This document shows, piece after piece, positions 1 to 13,823 of a DNA stretch of 64,000 bases; position 1 is the stretch's first letter; every line of letters starts with the position of its first letter. This DNA is from Chionis minor. Lineage: Eukaryota; Chordata; Aves; Charadriiformes; Chionididae. The stretch covers positions 62,001-126,000 of the forward strand of contig VZSF01006734.1 of assembly GCA_013398295.1 (NCBI GenBank), read 5' to 3'. The position numbers and the translations under genes were made by a program. The notes beneath the pieces are model-generated. The model was not told the origin of the DNA, did no database searches, and saw nothing but the letters and a program-made list of their open reading frames with translations.

Positions 1-1563
1 TTTCCTGACCCCCGCCCCTTGCTTTTTGCCTCTGCTGCAGCTCGTTCCCATATGAAATGCGCTCCCTCCGCAGCTTTAACTGGCAGAAATAGTTGGTGCC
101 ATTAGCTGAATTTTGTTCAGTGCACATTGGTCACAACATACGTCCTGCTCAACAGTGTTTGACAGACTTATCTGGAGCTTTTACTAAATTCAACTACTCT
201 TGTTACGCTGACTCACATGCCTTGCCTGGAAACACTTACTGACTAAAAATGCAATAACCTGTAGCATGAGTATTTCTAACTTAATACCATTAGGTATAAC
301 CGTAAACAATGTAGTAATTTATTTAGTTATGTTAGCGGTGACATTTTAATGAGGATTCACTGGAGCTTGAATAATTACATTATACAAAGAAATTCAAGAA
401 AGCTGAGGTATAGTAATGCTTAAAAACTCTGTATGCCGTTACCATAATTAACTCAATAAGTTTTTTGCATAACTCTTACGTTTTAGTCTGGACTTCGACT
501 TCATTTCTCTCTTTTAGGATTAATTTTTGTTTTAATTTGGTATTGCGTTGTAAAATGTTTAAAACAAAAGTAAAATTTGGGAAAAATCAGAGAAATCATC
601 TGTATTAGTTTATGCTGCTTAAATATATCTTTGGTGGTTCTGTTAGTTTCATACAGAAATGTAAAGTTGTCTTAATACCATGAAAATAGATCCAAGGAAA
701 GTACATTGATGTATATGCAAGAAATTCCTTATGAAAGGTTCTATAGCTGTTGAATTAATAAAGAAAAAGCAATAGAAGTTTTAGGTGGAATATCGATAAG
801 ACCATAGTGTTGCTTAGGAAATCTGAACCTTTATCTGTAGGGACCTCTGAAAATATTCTCAGTTATACCTGCTTAGCAATACAAATTTTTAATAGACCTC
901 ACATCTATTTTATCACTATTTATATCATTAATTTTATCATTATTTACATGCCAGTGTCCCCATATTATAATAATAATCTCAGCAATAGGCAGCTAGTAAT
1001 AGCAGTAGTGATCCTGTTAGAGCAGAATGTGTATCCATGTTTTAAAATAATTTTAAAGATATTAAAAGAATATTAGCGGGGGTGCTTGAGAAGGACAGCT
1101 GTGAAGAATTTTCGAGGTCTGCACAGCTTCCTGCTGAGTGTGCCTCAAGGATTTGCCTTCCCAGGTGAGGTGCTGTGGCTGATGGTGTTCGCATTCCCAG
1201 TGCATTGCAGCGCAGAGTACAATGTGTCCGGTTAAACTGCTGTCAATGCTGGAGCCAGTCTGGACGTGTTGCATTCTGAACTAAATGATAAAAATTTTGG
1301 AGGAGAAATCCCTGTTTGTTTCACTTCATCGACAGCCCAAACAGTGTCACTTAAAGTTCTTCTTGTTTCCATTATTGTTTTGTTTTGGTTTTTGTCTGCT
1401 TCTGAATATGTACAGCTCATGCCAAACTTCTATCCAGCCATCAAGATGGAAGCAAAGCAGGTGTTAATCTGTGAATTAGGTATTGAAATATTTTGTAATT
1501 TGATTCAAAGGTTTATTTAAATCATGAAAAGTATGTGTGTGTGTTTTTCTTTTCCCCTCTCAG
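1..1563 (+). other. RMDN2: RMDN2 intron, 3' part (upstream exons outside window)
   Basis: AT-rich non-coding sequence leading into the first RMDN2 exon of the window. It ends in a strong polypyrimidine tract and CAG acceptor at 1561-1563. I searched it for the preceding conserved RMDN exon, which should end in the first two bases of a Trp codon, and did not find it. The open frames here (for example 807-1076 and 1266-1520) resemble no known family and look like chance. Confidence 0.75.
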
Positions 1564-1639
1564 GTTTGCAATTATGTGTGGCTATATGTCTCAGTTTGAA
1601 AGTGTACAAAACAAAATCAGGAATGGTTATCTCTTTAAG
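1564..1639 (+). CDS. RMDN2: RMDN2 coding exon (first of six in window)
   Basis: This is the first visible exon of a 3'-partial gene for regulator of microtubule dynamics protein 2 (FAM82A family). The exon is 76 bases: one base completing a split codon, probably Trp, then 25 codons beginning [15 protein letters not shown] and ending NGYLFK. It has a CAG acceptor and a GTATGT donor. The WFAxxCGxxxxxExxQ pattern is the family hallmark starting the C-terminal helical, TPR-like half of RMDN proteins. RMDN proteins are reported to associate with microtubules and spindle poles. The paralogues RMDN1 and RMDN3 share this exon, and I chose RMDN2 because a convergent CYP1B1 lies downstream, as in human. 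The six exons here give about 146 residues, roughly the last third of the approximately 410-residue human protein. Confidence 0.9.
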
Positions 1640-3332
1640 GTATGTTTTTGTAGGGTTTTTAAAGCTATTCCTTTAAATTATTTTCTTATGTAGTGTCAAA
1701 GACAAATTTTTTCCAACACTAATTCAGCCTCGCATGTCTATTTTGGGGCCTGTATTAAAGTGAAAAAGTTATTTTTATGTATGCAAATAGATTATATAAT
1801 TACAAAATACAAGAATTTAGCTAGGATTCTGGGAACAGCATAAAGATTTCTGGTTTATTTTGTATTAAAGAGGGGAGGAAAAGAGCATAACTGCTGTTTT
1901 TTCTGTTTAGAAAAAAAAAAAAGAAATATTAAGTGATGAACTAACACAGTTTTGTAATCATGCTTCATGACACCCTTAAGAAGTAATACTTGTTTTAACA
2001 CTGTCCTTTCAAAGATAATTGTGTTTTTTAGAGTTAGCAGTTTGTGTTACATGTGCTACGCTCTCCCTCCTTGTCCTTGACATTGCTTAGGCGCTTTCCA
2101 TCCCTTGCCCTCCATGCCAGTGTCCCCCCTTTCTGGTTGTCAGTGAGAGACAGCAGACGTATTCCACTTCCCGGTGAATGCCCAGGATGGGTCCCTATCA
2201 CATCATGTCCATGTCAGGGCTCGGAGTGTCGCGGAGCTTTCCTATGAGAGACCGTTAATTACATCTGAGCTGTGCCAAGCAAGCTAAGCCCCAAGCACTG
2301 GGACAAGCTGGGAACGGAGGGGAAAATGGCAAATAACACAAGCGCTGTAGTTGTTTAAGGATGGAGTTTAAAAAGCCCACAGTGTTAGCAGTAGCCTTTT
2401 CAGGGAGGTTTTCCTCTTCACAAGTAATTACTAAAATCCATGTAAATCATTTGGAAATGTTAAGGATTTGGGAAAATAATAGCATGAAATAACATCTGAA
2501 TAGTTTGTGGACAAAATGATAGAATAATAGGCTCTTAGATTTGTGTAACAGATATTTTAGTGACTGGTTTAATTAGAAAAAATAGAGGTATCTGGGGGGA
2601 AGAAAAAGAAACCTCAGAAGTGAAATTTATTTTGAGAGGCAAATGGTAGTTACGGGAGAAATAACGTATTTATTTTTTCTTCAAACTCAGGTTGAGAAAT
2701 TAGAGCTTTCTTTCATAAATTAAAGACAGAAATAAAGATAGTCATGACCTGTAATGAAAATGGTGTTAAAAGAAGCACCTTATTAGATGCTTTCTAGGTT
2801 TTATGGTTTCACTATAAACAGAACCATTTTATTTTCTGAATTTCACATTATACTAACAATTTGTTGTGTCACGTACCATTTTATTGGGGCAGTCACATTC
2901 CAAGGTGGAAGAGGCTATGCTTCAGTGATGGGTGCTGGCATGTAAGATCTATTAAAGAGAGTGGTTGCTTTCTCACTGATTGGTATGTGACAGTTTGCGA
3001 ATTACTAACTGTAAATAAAATTAATTTAATTGAAATTGTTGTCTTTTTAAGACAAAAGTTCTTGAGTTCTTTGATTGAACTTTAGAGCTCCTGAGTCATG
3101 TTCTAAACACAGGATGCCGTCTTGCATTGTGTGCAAAGTTGCTAAATAATTCTGTTTGTGGTTTCCCTCCATGAGGAAGGGGTTTGCTAGTTAAAATATT
3201 TTTAGATTGTTAGAAAAGAATTGCAGCAGAAGAGAATTTCTGAATTTGTTTATGATTTGCAGCAAACTTCTTGGAATGTAAACGCACTTGCCAAATAAAC
3301 ATCTAAAGTGACACTGATTTTCTTTCTAATAG
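1640..3332 (+). other. RMDN2: RMDN2 intron (1693 bp)
   Basis: GT-AG intron (GTATGT donor, TAATAG acceptor) between codons, phase 0. It is AT-rich and I recognise no gene or repeat family in it. The slightly GC-richer patch at about 2040-2250 carries a 67-codon open frame with no family resemblance. Confidence 0.8.
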
Positions 3333-3410
3333 GAGCACCTAGACAAAGCAATTGAACTTAAGCCTCAAGATCCTTTTTTATATTACCTAAATGGAAGATG
3401 GTGCTATTCA
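3333..3410 (+). CDS. RMDN2: RMDN2 coding exon (second in window)
   Basis: The exon has exactly 26 codons and phase 0 at both ends. It is flanked by an AG acceptor (3331-3332) and a consensus GTAAGT donor. It encodes [14 protein letters not shown] followed by a segment ending NGRWCYS. This is a canonical TPR-like helical hairpin of RMDN proteins, in which the family reads EHxxKAIxLxPxxP...LGRWCYxV. It joins in frame with the exon before (ending YLFK) and after (starting VAQLSW). Confidence 0.93.
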
Positions 3411-6400
3411 GTAAGTTATTTTTTTATCTAACATATGAATTGAGTATACTGAAAAATGATAATACATTTAAATTAAATTGTGGGACTTAAAGTAAGTGTT
3501 TATTGAAGCAGATGTTTTGAGCTAAATGAAGCAGTACATTTACATTTCCTGAATTAACTTCCACATGTGTGATGTTAACGGCTGATCATTCCTGTCCTGT
3601 ACATTAAGTAAGCTGTGCTCGTGTGTTGCTTCAGGTTTCCTGTCTGAATGTAAGAAAGAAAAGTAGTTGATATTTGCAAGGGAGGAAAGGTGACCTGTTG
3701 ATTCCAGTTCTTTGTTCTGCCACAGACTTTGGGCTGATAACATTGCCTTTTGGAAAACTTATTCCTTGTCCATAACTGAAGTTAAAGGTACTTAACATGC
3801 TGTGGGATTACATCTGTGGCAGCAAGGCCACCGTACCGGCTTGGTAAATTCCAGGAGAATGTCACAAAAAAGATGCAGGCATAAAAGTGTATAATTCACC
3901 AAAAAGTTTTGCAAGATATACAATTTTCATCATGCCAACACAACAGGTGTTTTTAAATATTATGTTAATGACAGTGATGAGTACTCGTATATGAAAAATT
4001 AAAATAATTGGTTTACAAGTTTAGCTGTTGATTAATTTTATAATTTTTTAGAAAAATGGTGCTTGTGCTTGTAATATGGGAGTTGTCTTATTCTTAAGCC
4101 CACATCTTTGATGGCTCAGATATCTATCCTTATTGCTTCATCTTTAGTGCTGTGAGGAATCTTTTGTCAGAAGAAAATGTTCTTGCATAGTCTGTGTTGT
4201 AAAAGGTCACTGTGAAAATTCTCAGAATAACAACTGCTAATGTGCGGTGAATTCCAGCCCTGCCTTTTTCCTCCAGCTACTTCCAGTGCTAGTCACTGAG
4301 CAGTGCCTGCAAACTGCAAAGGAGTTGCTGTGATACTTTGCAGCCTTGGAGTTGGTCTTTATCTGCAGCAAGACTTAATGCAAAGCAATCTTTCAGTAGT
4401 TTTTTCAGATTGTATATTTAACTTTCAAAGAGCTTTCAGCAACTCCATTTTTCCCCAGTTGATTTGAATAAGGAGTTACACAAACTTTTTCTAAGAGCTT
4501 TTCATTTTGCTTTTCATCACAGTTTTTGAATATCAGCATTAGCTCTGCAAAAGTGAGTTGCTGAAGATTGTCCTATAGTATGCTTGCTGTCCTGCCTTTG
4601 AAGAGCATCTCTCTCACCAGTGATGCCTTAAGTACTTTTATTCCTTAAGCACTTAAGTCCAACAGTTGACTGCAGCTTCCATTTATGTCAAACACTCAGA
4701 GTTGTTTTTCATGGCTTATTTCTCACTTGAGCTATCAACTTTGGAAACTTCACATGTAATCTCAGTAAACCTCACTTTGTTGTTATTGCACTGGTTTTTC
4801 ACTCTTGTTTCATTTTAGTGACAGTCACCACTTCGTGACTTACACATGTGGTTTGTTTGCAGCATCTGTGCAGAGCTTCCTTACTGAACATTAAACCCAC
4901 AGATTAGCATTTGCTCAGGGTATGACCTGGCCTGCATTTTATTAAGTGAAAAAATCCACCTAAACCAACGTAGCCACTGAAATACTGAAGGATTGATTAG
5001 CGTGTTTTTTTTTTTTAAATAATTCTTGCCTTCCGTGACTGCCATGACAAAATAACATGAAACACTGAGAAAGTATAGGATTGAATAACATTTCTTTTTA
5101 ACTGCTGGGGCTGTCAGCTCTTAAAAACTTCCTATCATTGGCACACTTTCAGTAGCAGGATGAGGCCATCATTTGGGAACGTCAGTTTTGAGCCTCTACT
5201 ATGGAAGCTAGATCTTAATCCTAGCCCAGTGAAGTTGGCTATATCCTCATTAGCTTGAGCAAACTGTATGAGTAGGTTTCTGTGCTGATCCGCTAATAAA
5301 GATTTGGCCAGGCACATGATGTAGGTAGTCATAGGAGCTTGTGGAAGATGTGGCAGATTCCTTGGTCCTGTTCTGTGGTGTTTCATACTGTGTTAATTAC
5401 TCCAAAAGTAGACTGCTGGCTGTGGCTGGTTCCAAATACTTCCTCAGGGTAGGGATTGTGATAAGGTTCTTGAAAAATACATTTATCACGCTTTCTCTAT
5501 ACTGGTACCGGTAGATGGAATGATAATGCTCCTCTTAGACCCTCTGTTTTTTCTGTTTAGTCTAGCTGCGGTTGAGGCTGGGAATGCTGTATTGTCCAAT
5601 GTGAGGAAATTAAAGAAGAAAAAGGGATGACTTGAGGAAAGAAGGTTAGTTTTTAAATTTAGCCTAGCTGACTTTGGGGTCAAGTTATGATTGGCCACAA
5701 TATTTTTTCTTTCATAAGTGCTGCTTCTAGGGATATTATTGTCTGGTTTTGGTCACAGATTCTTTTACTGAAGCAGTGTAGTTTTAAAAAAGATAACTAC
5801 TGTTTATGTATGTTTTCTAGACTTTGATAACACTTTGGGGAAACCTGATGCACTTAAGTCTCCCTAGTATAGTCAGACATTTCCAATTCACTCCTCATGT
5901 AATGTTGGGGGAATCTTATTACTGTCTTCTAGTGCTGTTTTTTGGGCTGAGAAGCTGAAAAAATAGGTATAGCGTAGGAGACTGTAAAAGGGGATGCTTA
6001 AGTGTTGTAACTCTGGGCTCCTGTTCATTTTCACAAATGGCAAATCAGTTGAACAGGCTTTTAGGTAAAAAGTATAGTGGAGACAAACAGAGAAGATTTA
6101 TTGAAGGCTGAAATTTATATCCAGGGACTGGATGCCGCACTGGCATCCAGTGGAGTTGTGCCAGAATTTGGCTCTAGCTGCCATTTCTCACCTTCCTCAG
6201 TGTAACACAGTCCTTTGCAAAGAGCAATGGTACGGCAGTGCCAAGCTTCTTACTCGGCAATTATTCTCAGGGGCCAGATCCGAAGCTAATGTGAAGTGTC
6301 ACAGAACCTTCCAGCAGGAAGGGTGAGCTGGATTTTCACTGCCTCACAGCAGTGGAAGTTACAGTCCAGTTACAGTTATCAGTCTCTGATACAGAGCCAG

Positions 6401-9400
6401 TGACAGTTGTGTGCCACCTCATCTAAAATTTTTTTTTTTTCCTGTTTCTTATTTTTCTTACCATTATAAAGCTACTAGAGCTATACAAAAGAAGTAGATT
6501 CCTTTCTGAAGTATCATATCAACTTTGTTAGAAAATACTGGTATCACAGTCAGGTAGGCAAGATTTTTACCAAGCATTTCATAGATGTCATGATGGGCAA
6601 AATTTTGCCTGTGAGACCTGCTGTGTATACAAGAAGCCACATATAGCTCTCATGTTTTTTGGGGTTTTTTTGTAGAGGTGACAAGAGGAAAAGAACACCC
6701 CTATTTATTTATGCATTGAGCAAACATAATTGAACACCATTAGTAATGGATAACTGCAGAACCCTACCAAATGTTATTTGTAGTATTCCTTTTTCCAGAG
6801 CTGATACGAACTTCTATGTAGCTCATAGTAAGTAGTGGTAATTTTTTCCAGGGTAGCTGTAGTGATAGTGTTAGGAAAATATGATTACCATATAATCCTC
6901 ATGAAGGTACTCCAAAATATCTAGTAAGCAAAGTAAACCCATGTTTAGCATGTAAAAGAGATGTTACTATTCCTAACAAAAACAACTGCAGCAAAATAAT
7001 TTTCATTTAAAATGTCTTTGCTGGTGGGTGAAAACATTTTCTTCTCAGCCTTCTGTGACAAGAACAGGCTTTGTTAAGTATATTTTAGGGAAGGTTTAAT
7101 GTTTTAAATATATGCTCAGGTTGGTTCGTATGATTTAAAGTAAATACAGTGGTCACAGCTTTTCAAGTTTTAGCTTTGTTTTTGTTAAGGGAAAGTGAAA
7201 ACTACTTTGCTCTTCAGATCAGCAAGAAATATTTATTGGAAGTGAATTGATCTGTGGTGCATGGTGCATAGTAATTAGTTTTCTTTCCTTACTGCTTTAG
7301 GCACAATTGTCTGATAATCCTTTATACCCATAGAATGGTTTCTTTTGGAAGGGACCTTTAAAGGTGATCTAGTTGAACCCCCCTGCAAAGAGCAAGGAAT
7401 TGTTGTGTTTCTGGATTTTTTTAGTGTTTAAATGTTTAGAATAGCTTTTAAAATGGAGTACATATCTAGTTAAGACTTATGGCTACTTGCCACTACAGGA
7501 CTGACATAGAACAGTTAACATGCACTTGTGAAACCGAATCGGAGCCTCTGGTAGTGAGGTGTTAAAAATTACATCTCTTGGGATTTTCTTTTTTGCAGGT
7601 TACATGCCATGTGTTGGATTCATCTCTAGTGTATCCCAGTATCTGTTTGGGTTATATCTGGGAACAAATTGACTCAGTTCCTTTGTCTGTGTGCTCTTTA
7701 AGTCTGCTCCCCTTACTGGAAAGTGAAAAGCCCAGGGAGTTCAAGTTGGGTAAATGCCTAAATGCTGGTGCAGACTGTCCTGGTTCCTCAGCTGGCAAGA
7801 AAGAGAATATTTTATATTGGAAGCCAGTATTTTGAAACTGCTGTCCAGTCACTTAATCTCTTCCAGAAGTCAAAACATTGCAAAATTATTTAGTACAATT
7901 TTACATTAATACATTGTAATAAAAAAGAAGAGGAAACTCTCTGGGGACATCTAAGTAGGTGCCATTAAAATTTTACTGAAGCTGGATGAATAGGATGATT
8001 TTCCTTTATGGAAGACAATTGTGTGATCTGTCTTCAGTGAACTACTAGCAAAGAAGCATCAGAGCACAAAATCCTTCAGAGCTACAAGTCAATCCTGGCT
8101 GAATTTTCAGTCCAAGTAGGTTAGTTTCCTGGGTACCAATATACTGGAATTTGAAAAGAGCTGTCAGTGGGCAGGGTTTGCATCTCATCAGAAACAAACA
8201 GAAGACAAAACCAAAAACCCAAACTCTAGCCAGTGTTTTAGTTCATATGTGGTTTTTCCTTTTCCTAGGCTCAGGAAGAGAAAGTGATGTTAGGAAGTCC
8301 CTTGTCTCACTACTTAGGAGAGAACCACATTTTCTGCCTTGGTCTTCAGAAGATCAAGAGGCCTGATAGGAGTGTGCTGGGTATGAACTTTACAGTCAGC
8401 TGCAGTTTAACTCAGTGGGTGACTTTCTTCCATCTCTGATACTGGGTAGAGATGTGGGTAGAGTAAATGGATGAGAGCTTGCTGTTTGACAAATCTATAG
8501 GATAGATTGAGACAAGCATCTCCGTTAGCTTTGGGATACTGAGGAGGTGGTCCCTCAGGCCCTTGTTTTTTGCTCTTGAGCAAGTTGGACTAGCTCTGCT
8601 CATGTATGGCATCTGGGGAGAGATGTTCTTTGAGTGACCTGATATTCTGTGGAAACACAGTGTTGTTCCTTGCAGTGCTCTTGTGAATATTCAGGTTGCT
8701 GGGGGGACTGACATCAGGGCTTGGGAGACCTAAAAAAACAAAACTCAGTTAAGGTTTGGAAATCATCTGTAGGGCAAGGACAATCTCCATTCTTTAATTT
8801 GGTTGGTTTTGTTGCTATTACTTGCTGCTGTAGCTGTTTTTCTTACTACTTTCTGCTTTCCTGTACTGTTCTTGGAACATACATTAAGTGAAATCATGGT
8901 TTCTTTGAAGTTGACGACAGTTACAGTCTCTTTATATTTGATTTTGTATGGACCTCTAGATATGCTGTGCACTATTTGGAATAACCTTGGCTGTAGATGT
9001 CAAATTTACACTACACTGGAGCATGCCACACCAGGGTTTCTGTTGCCTGTGCTTGCTCACACACAGAGCAAGTTAGTTGGTATAGTAGGAGTGATGTTTC
9101 CATTTCACTGAATATGGCATAAGATTTACTCTAATACAGTTATTTAAAATTAAAGACTGTGTGTTTAGGGGAAGGGTATAATTTCCTATTCGTCATTGTT
9201 GCTCCAGGACACAATTTTGTGTCTTGCATAAAATGGGTCTTTTCTGTTTGTCCCACCTCAGTCATAGAGGGGTGCAGACTGACTCGGGTCGGGCGTGGTT
9301 AAGCTGTTGTGATGGGATTCACCTTGCCCGTCTTCAGCCATCCACAAGGTGTTATTGTCTATGCTCCTTTTGTAGTTGAAGGAAAGAAAGAAGAGAAAGA

Positions 9401-11938
9401 GAGGAGTGTTCATCCCAGGCTAATGTAGGTGAAGAGGAATGGCCTAATGGAAATGCCTCCCTCTGTATTGGCCATGCAACTGGACAACTCACATAAACTA
9501 GGCACTTCATTTATGGATGGTTAGAGTTAACAGCAATGAATTCATCAAGCCAGTGGTCTTGATCAAGCAGCAAGTCTGACTGCTCAAAACGTTACAGAAC
9601 TCTCAGACTATCTGTGTGATAGTCACAAAGTATAATGCTGAAGCCAGTGCACGTTAAAAACTCACTATTGTGCATACGTGCATTTCACTTTTAAACATTG
9701 TTTGAGCTTGGTGGGTTTTGTAATATAAAAATAGCCAAGTGCATATATGTTTGGTCTTTTTAAAGTTTGAATAGTGCAAAGCAGCACCCAAGCCAGACAA
9801 AATAAGGACTTAAAACCTCAGTAAATCAGTTCTGATTAGATCTTGCAAGAAAATAAAACAACTGCCAGGAAGAAGTTGTGTTTTCAATAGGTAATTATAA
9901 CTCCACATGGAAAAACTGCGATTTTGTTTCCTCGCTATTGCATAACAGCAGACGCGTGTGTGGGAATTGTATCTGGGCAGTGTATGTGTATCTGCAGGGT
10001 GTTGTGTGGTCTTGCAGAGAACAGTGTCAGCATATACGTTCCCTTTATTTTTTCCCCTCTCTTCCTCACTCTGTAAGCTACCTCTATCTTGATGTGATGG
10101 ACTAGCAATATAGAAAACCCCTTCCTCTTACAAAAGAATAGAGAATACTGTGCACTAGATTGGCATGAAGAAAAAAATACTTTTGCAAAAATCCTTTTAA
10201 ATATCTCATGCAGAATAAGCCTCAGAAACTAGAGAGCAGCTAGAGAAATTAAGTGTATGAAGGGATGATATACATAACGATGATCTGAAGTTTTAACCAG
10301 CATGCAGCCATGCTGCAGTTTGTAGCACAGTATGAAAGCACTGCAGTGTAGAGAGAGGAAACATCTTGTTGCTTCAATGAATAAGAATTCTGAGATTGCT
10401 GGAGAGCTTTTGAAAAAAACCCAAACCACTTTATTCCCTTACAAGAGGCTTCAAGAGTGGGATATATGAGAGAGAGAATGAAAAAAAAAAGCTTTCTTCT
10501 TAATATTTTTTCTCTCTGGGTTGTAATTTTTAGTGGGTTTGTGTGAAAGACTTAATGATGGTGTTTAACAAATAAGGCTTTGGACCCTGCTGAACAACCA
10601 GTGAGACTTGACCAGGATGCCTTCTATCTCCAAGCAATGTTGCTTTTATGTAGGTAGAGTCATTTGGACCAGATGAGAAAACATGGTTCTATGCATTTTC
10701 CTGTTTCATGCTGGCCTGTATTTGTACTCTCTGCAATGGCACTTTAGGGCAGTTTGCAACAAGAAATACATAGATCTTGATGTCTGTTCAAAAGAGAAGC
10801 ATTCTGGTTGATGGCTGTGGATAGTTATGTGTGGATGCATTCTTCTATTTTACCATAGTTAACTGACATCACCTGGATAATTGTTGGATTTAGCTGGAGA
10901 AGGTGGGGGGAGGCTGTCTTTTTTTGCCTGTATATATCTCTTCTCCGTGTTGCCTCTGCCTAGGTCAGGCCAGAAATTGCTAGGAAAACACCGAGCCTTG
11001 TTTCTTGCCGTTTTTAAACTCAGCTGTACTCTGTGACAGGAGCCGTCAGTGCTGTAGTTCAGATAATGATACGAAGGAATAAAGTCCTGGCTTTTCTTTA
11101 CAGAGGTAGTAGAAGTCTCCAAAGGAGGGTGGTTTCACTTCTCCATTTAAACAGGCTCCAGTCTCACATTGTGTTTCCTAGCAGCTCCATCTGCTTAGCA
11201 GCTTAGAGATGTGACGAGCGTTTTGCCAGGTTAGGTGATGGAGCTAAATACCTTATGACGGTGACCAGAGCAGTTTCTGTCAGGCGTCAGTATATGTAAG
11301 GGAAGAAGTCACGTGCATTGTGTGGCAATATGACAGTTCCCTAACGTCCGTTTATAGCAGCCCATCTTCCTGGAATGAGAAGAGGTCTTTGGCAGGTGTT
11401 ATTTGTCAGACTTGAAGAGGAAAAAATGAAGCCTGTTTATTAACAGCAGTTGTCACCAGCTTCTGTGTAATAAATGTTTTACAAGCACCAAAAGCACTCA
11501 CATTTTGACTGGAGCAACAGCTTTTTGTAATATTGAGAAGTAGTCAAGTACGTGGACTTATCGTGCTGAGCTGTCTGAATCATGAAAACTTTAACAGGTT
11601 TAAAGCACTATTTCTGGCCTTAGGTTTTAAAAAATGGCAAGGTACAGTATGAAACCTAAACTGTACTTTAAGCTTTGTACATTGGAATGATATCATATCA
11701 GTGTTGTCGGTGTTTTGTCATGTATTTCTTAATGTGTACATTTTCCTGTTAACAGAATCTAAAATCAAAAAGACTATGCTTTGAGCTGGCAAATAGACAG
11801 TATAAAACATTCCTTTACAGGTTATTTTGCAAGATAGGTTGTATAAGTAGGACAGTGGCACAGGACAGTATTTACTTCAAAACTGAGAAACAACCCTGAA
11901 GACTTATTATTTATTTGTTTGTTTCTTTATTATTGAAG
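3411..11938 (+). other. RMDN2: RMDN2 intron (8528 bp)
   Basis: Long GT-AG intron, phase 0, AT-rich. Its only recognisable repeat is a short reversed CR1 3' end near 7.33 kb. The other open frames in it (up to 102 codons, at 8803-9111) show no domain, start context or splice sites that would support a nested gene on either strand. Confidence 0.8.
7329..7396 (-). mobile_element. CR1-type LINE 3'-end fragment
   Basis: The + strand reads ATAGAATGGTTTCTTTTGGA, then AGGGACCTTTAAAGGTGATC, then TAGTTGAACCCCCCTGC. This closely follows the reverse complement of the avian CR1 3' untranslated end (ATAGAATGGTTTGGGTTGGA, then AGGGACCT...CATCTAGT...CAACCCCC, recalled from memory). The element is therefore on the minus strand and severely 5'-truncated, the usual state of CR1 copies. 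It carries no coding capacity. Confidence 0.85.
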
Positions 11939-12037
11939 GTAGCTCAGTTGTCTTGGATTGAAAAGAAAGTAGCTGCTGCTCTCTTTGGGACTCCACCAAC
12001 TTCAACAGTAGAAGAAGCATTGCAGAACTTCCTTAAG
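11939..12037 (+). CDS. RMDN2: RMDN2 coding exon (third in window)
   Basis: The exon has 33 codons, phase 0 at both ends, an AG acceptor and a GTAAGT donor. It encodes [17 protein letters not shown], then [16 protein letters not shown]. The V-x-x-LSWxEKKxAxALFxxPPxxTVxEALxxFLK pattern is the most conserved stretch of the RMDN C-terminal region. It is the strongest single piece of evidence for the family assignment. Confidence 0.96.
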
Positions 12038-13769
12038 GTAAGTTGTAGCCAAGGGTTTTCCTGTGTGACTGTCTAAGAGGTGCTATATGTGACTATTGTC
12101 AAGATGTCTGCTAAACAGATTGTGTCCAGTAGTTATAAATCCAGTGCTTTCCTAAATACCACAGAGCTCTCTACTCAAATATTTTCTCTTTTCTATTTTA
12201 AAAGTAGCTTGGACATGAGTGGCTAGCAGCTTCCTTCTCTTTCTTTAGTTTTAGGGAATTCTTCAATGACTTGCCATGGTTAATAGTTACTGGATTTAAT
12301 GTAAGATGGATATAGATTAGTTATATATGCCATTGAAACAAATTAACCGTAGTGATAACTGATCATTGCCCATTTCTGCAAGAGGGTTAACATAGGCAAG
12401 GAAAACTCTGGCACTGTGACACTCCTCTTTTTCTGATCTGAAGCTCTGTGCATTGAATTCCAGTAGAAGCCTTTCTTGTTTGTGGAGATTAAATTACCTT
12501 TGTAGTGAAGTAGGAAAAAAAAGCTCTGTCGTATAGGTCTGTGTTCCTCGGTGTTCTACTTGAATGCACAGTTCTGAAAAAACACCACATGAATGAAATA
12601 AACCTGTCTTTCAGTGTCTCTTATATGAATCAATTCTACTTCTGGAGCTGAAAAATACAAGTTTTTCACCTGACTGAATTCAAAGCACAAACTTACATCG
12701 CTACAATTACTTTCAGACAATTTCTCAAAGGAATTGACAAGCATATTTTTTTCCACTATCAAAAGTGCTTGTTTTCTATGTTCTCAGTCTATTGAAAGAT
12801 GGAATGAGCTCCTGGATTTTGGAAAATACAATGCACTACCATCTTTCCAGTTTAAGATACTTTATCTTTAAGGTCAAACTCCAAAGGTGGTAGAAGTAAT
12901 TTGAAATGTTAACTTAGGCTTCAGAGCATTTTGTGGTGGGTTGCAGAGTAACTGTGGTTTTAAGTCATCTACTGCAATAAAAATTAAATTACTGTCTAAA
13001 AGAAAACTGTTTGGGTTTCCTTTTCAATTGTTTGATAACACACAGTTGTGATGAAAGCAGCATTGTTTTGTCCAAAGGATTACAGCTACTATAAATTTCA
13101 TTAATGTAATTCTTCTCTCCCAAAAGTTATTTGTTGATTAAAGCTGCTCCTTGGTTAGTAGACAACTGGTAAAGTTTTTACTCATCTTTCAAGCTTCCTT
13201 GATGTGTTTTAAAAGGAAGACAACCTTGAACTTTTAGAACAACCTGAGCTTTTCAGGAGATGGTAATGTGAAAAGAAAGGTGAACCCAGACTAGAAGATA
13301 TGGGTCTGTGAAAGAAAAATAATTATAAAGTTGATGAATACAGTTCATTACTCATTACTCAAAATGTGAATCGTTGGTTGTTTGTTTATTTCTTTGATGA
13401 GGAAATAAATATTAATGATCTAGAGAAAGCAATGTCTTCCAACCCACTGTGTAAGTGAATGAATCCAATAGATATTCTGTAGAATGATCTGATATCTTTA
13501 CAAAGCACTTAGGGAGAGAGGAGAGGAAGCAGTACAGTACATTTTCATGTGTTCAGTATCAGCACCTCTTGTGCCTAGTTTAGGGTTTGAGGTTTGGGTT
13601 TTCTAGAGGTGGTTTTTTGGAAGTGCTAAACAGATTGTGGTGCACACAGTAGGGATGATTCAGTCTGATGTTTGAGGAAGCTTAGTGCATTACTAAAAAT
13701 GTTATGCAGACCACAAATCTCATCACACAAGTTTTATGTCTGTTTTCTTTCCTGTTTTTTATTATTTAG
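12038..13769 (+). other. RMDN2: RMDN2 intron (1732 bp)
   Basis: GT-AG intron with a good pyrimidine-rich acceptor (TTTAG at 13765-13769). AT-rich. I see no repeat, RNA gene or nested coding region in it. Confidence 0.8.
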
Positions 13770-13823
13770 GCAGAAGAAATGCATCCAGGATATTCCAAAT
13801 ACAATTACGTGTATTTGGCAAAG
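13770..13823 (+). CDS. RMDN2: RMDN2 coding exon (fourth in window)
   Basis: Short exon of 18 codons, phase 0 at both ends, encoding AEEMHPGYSKYNYVYLAK. It corresponds to the family segment (K)AEExxPGxSxxNYxYLAK, the first helix of a TPR-like repeat. The donor is GTAACC, a weaker match than the other donors of the gene. The following intron is only 88 bases. Confidence 0.95.
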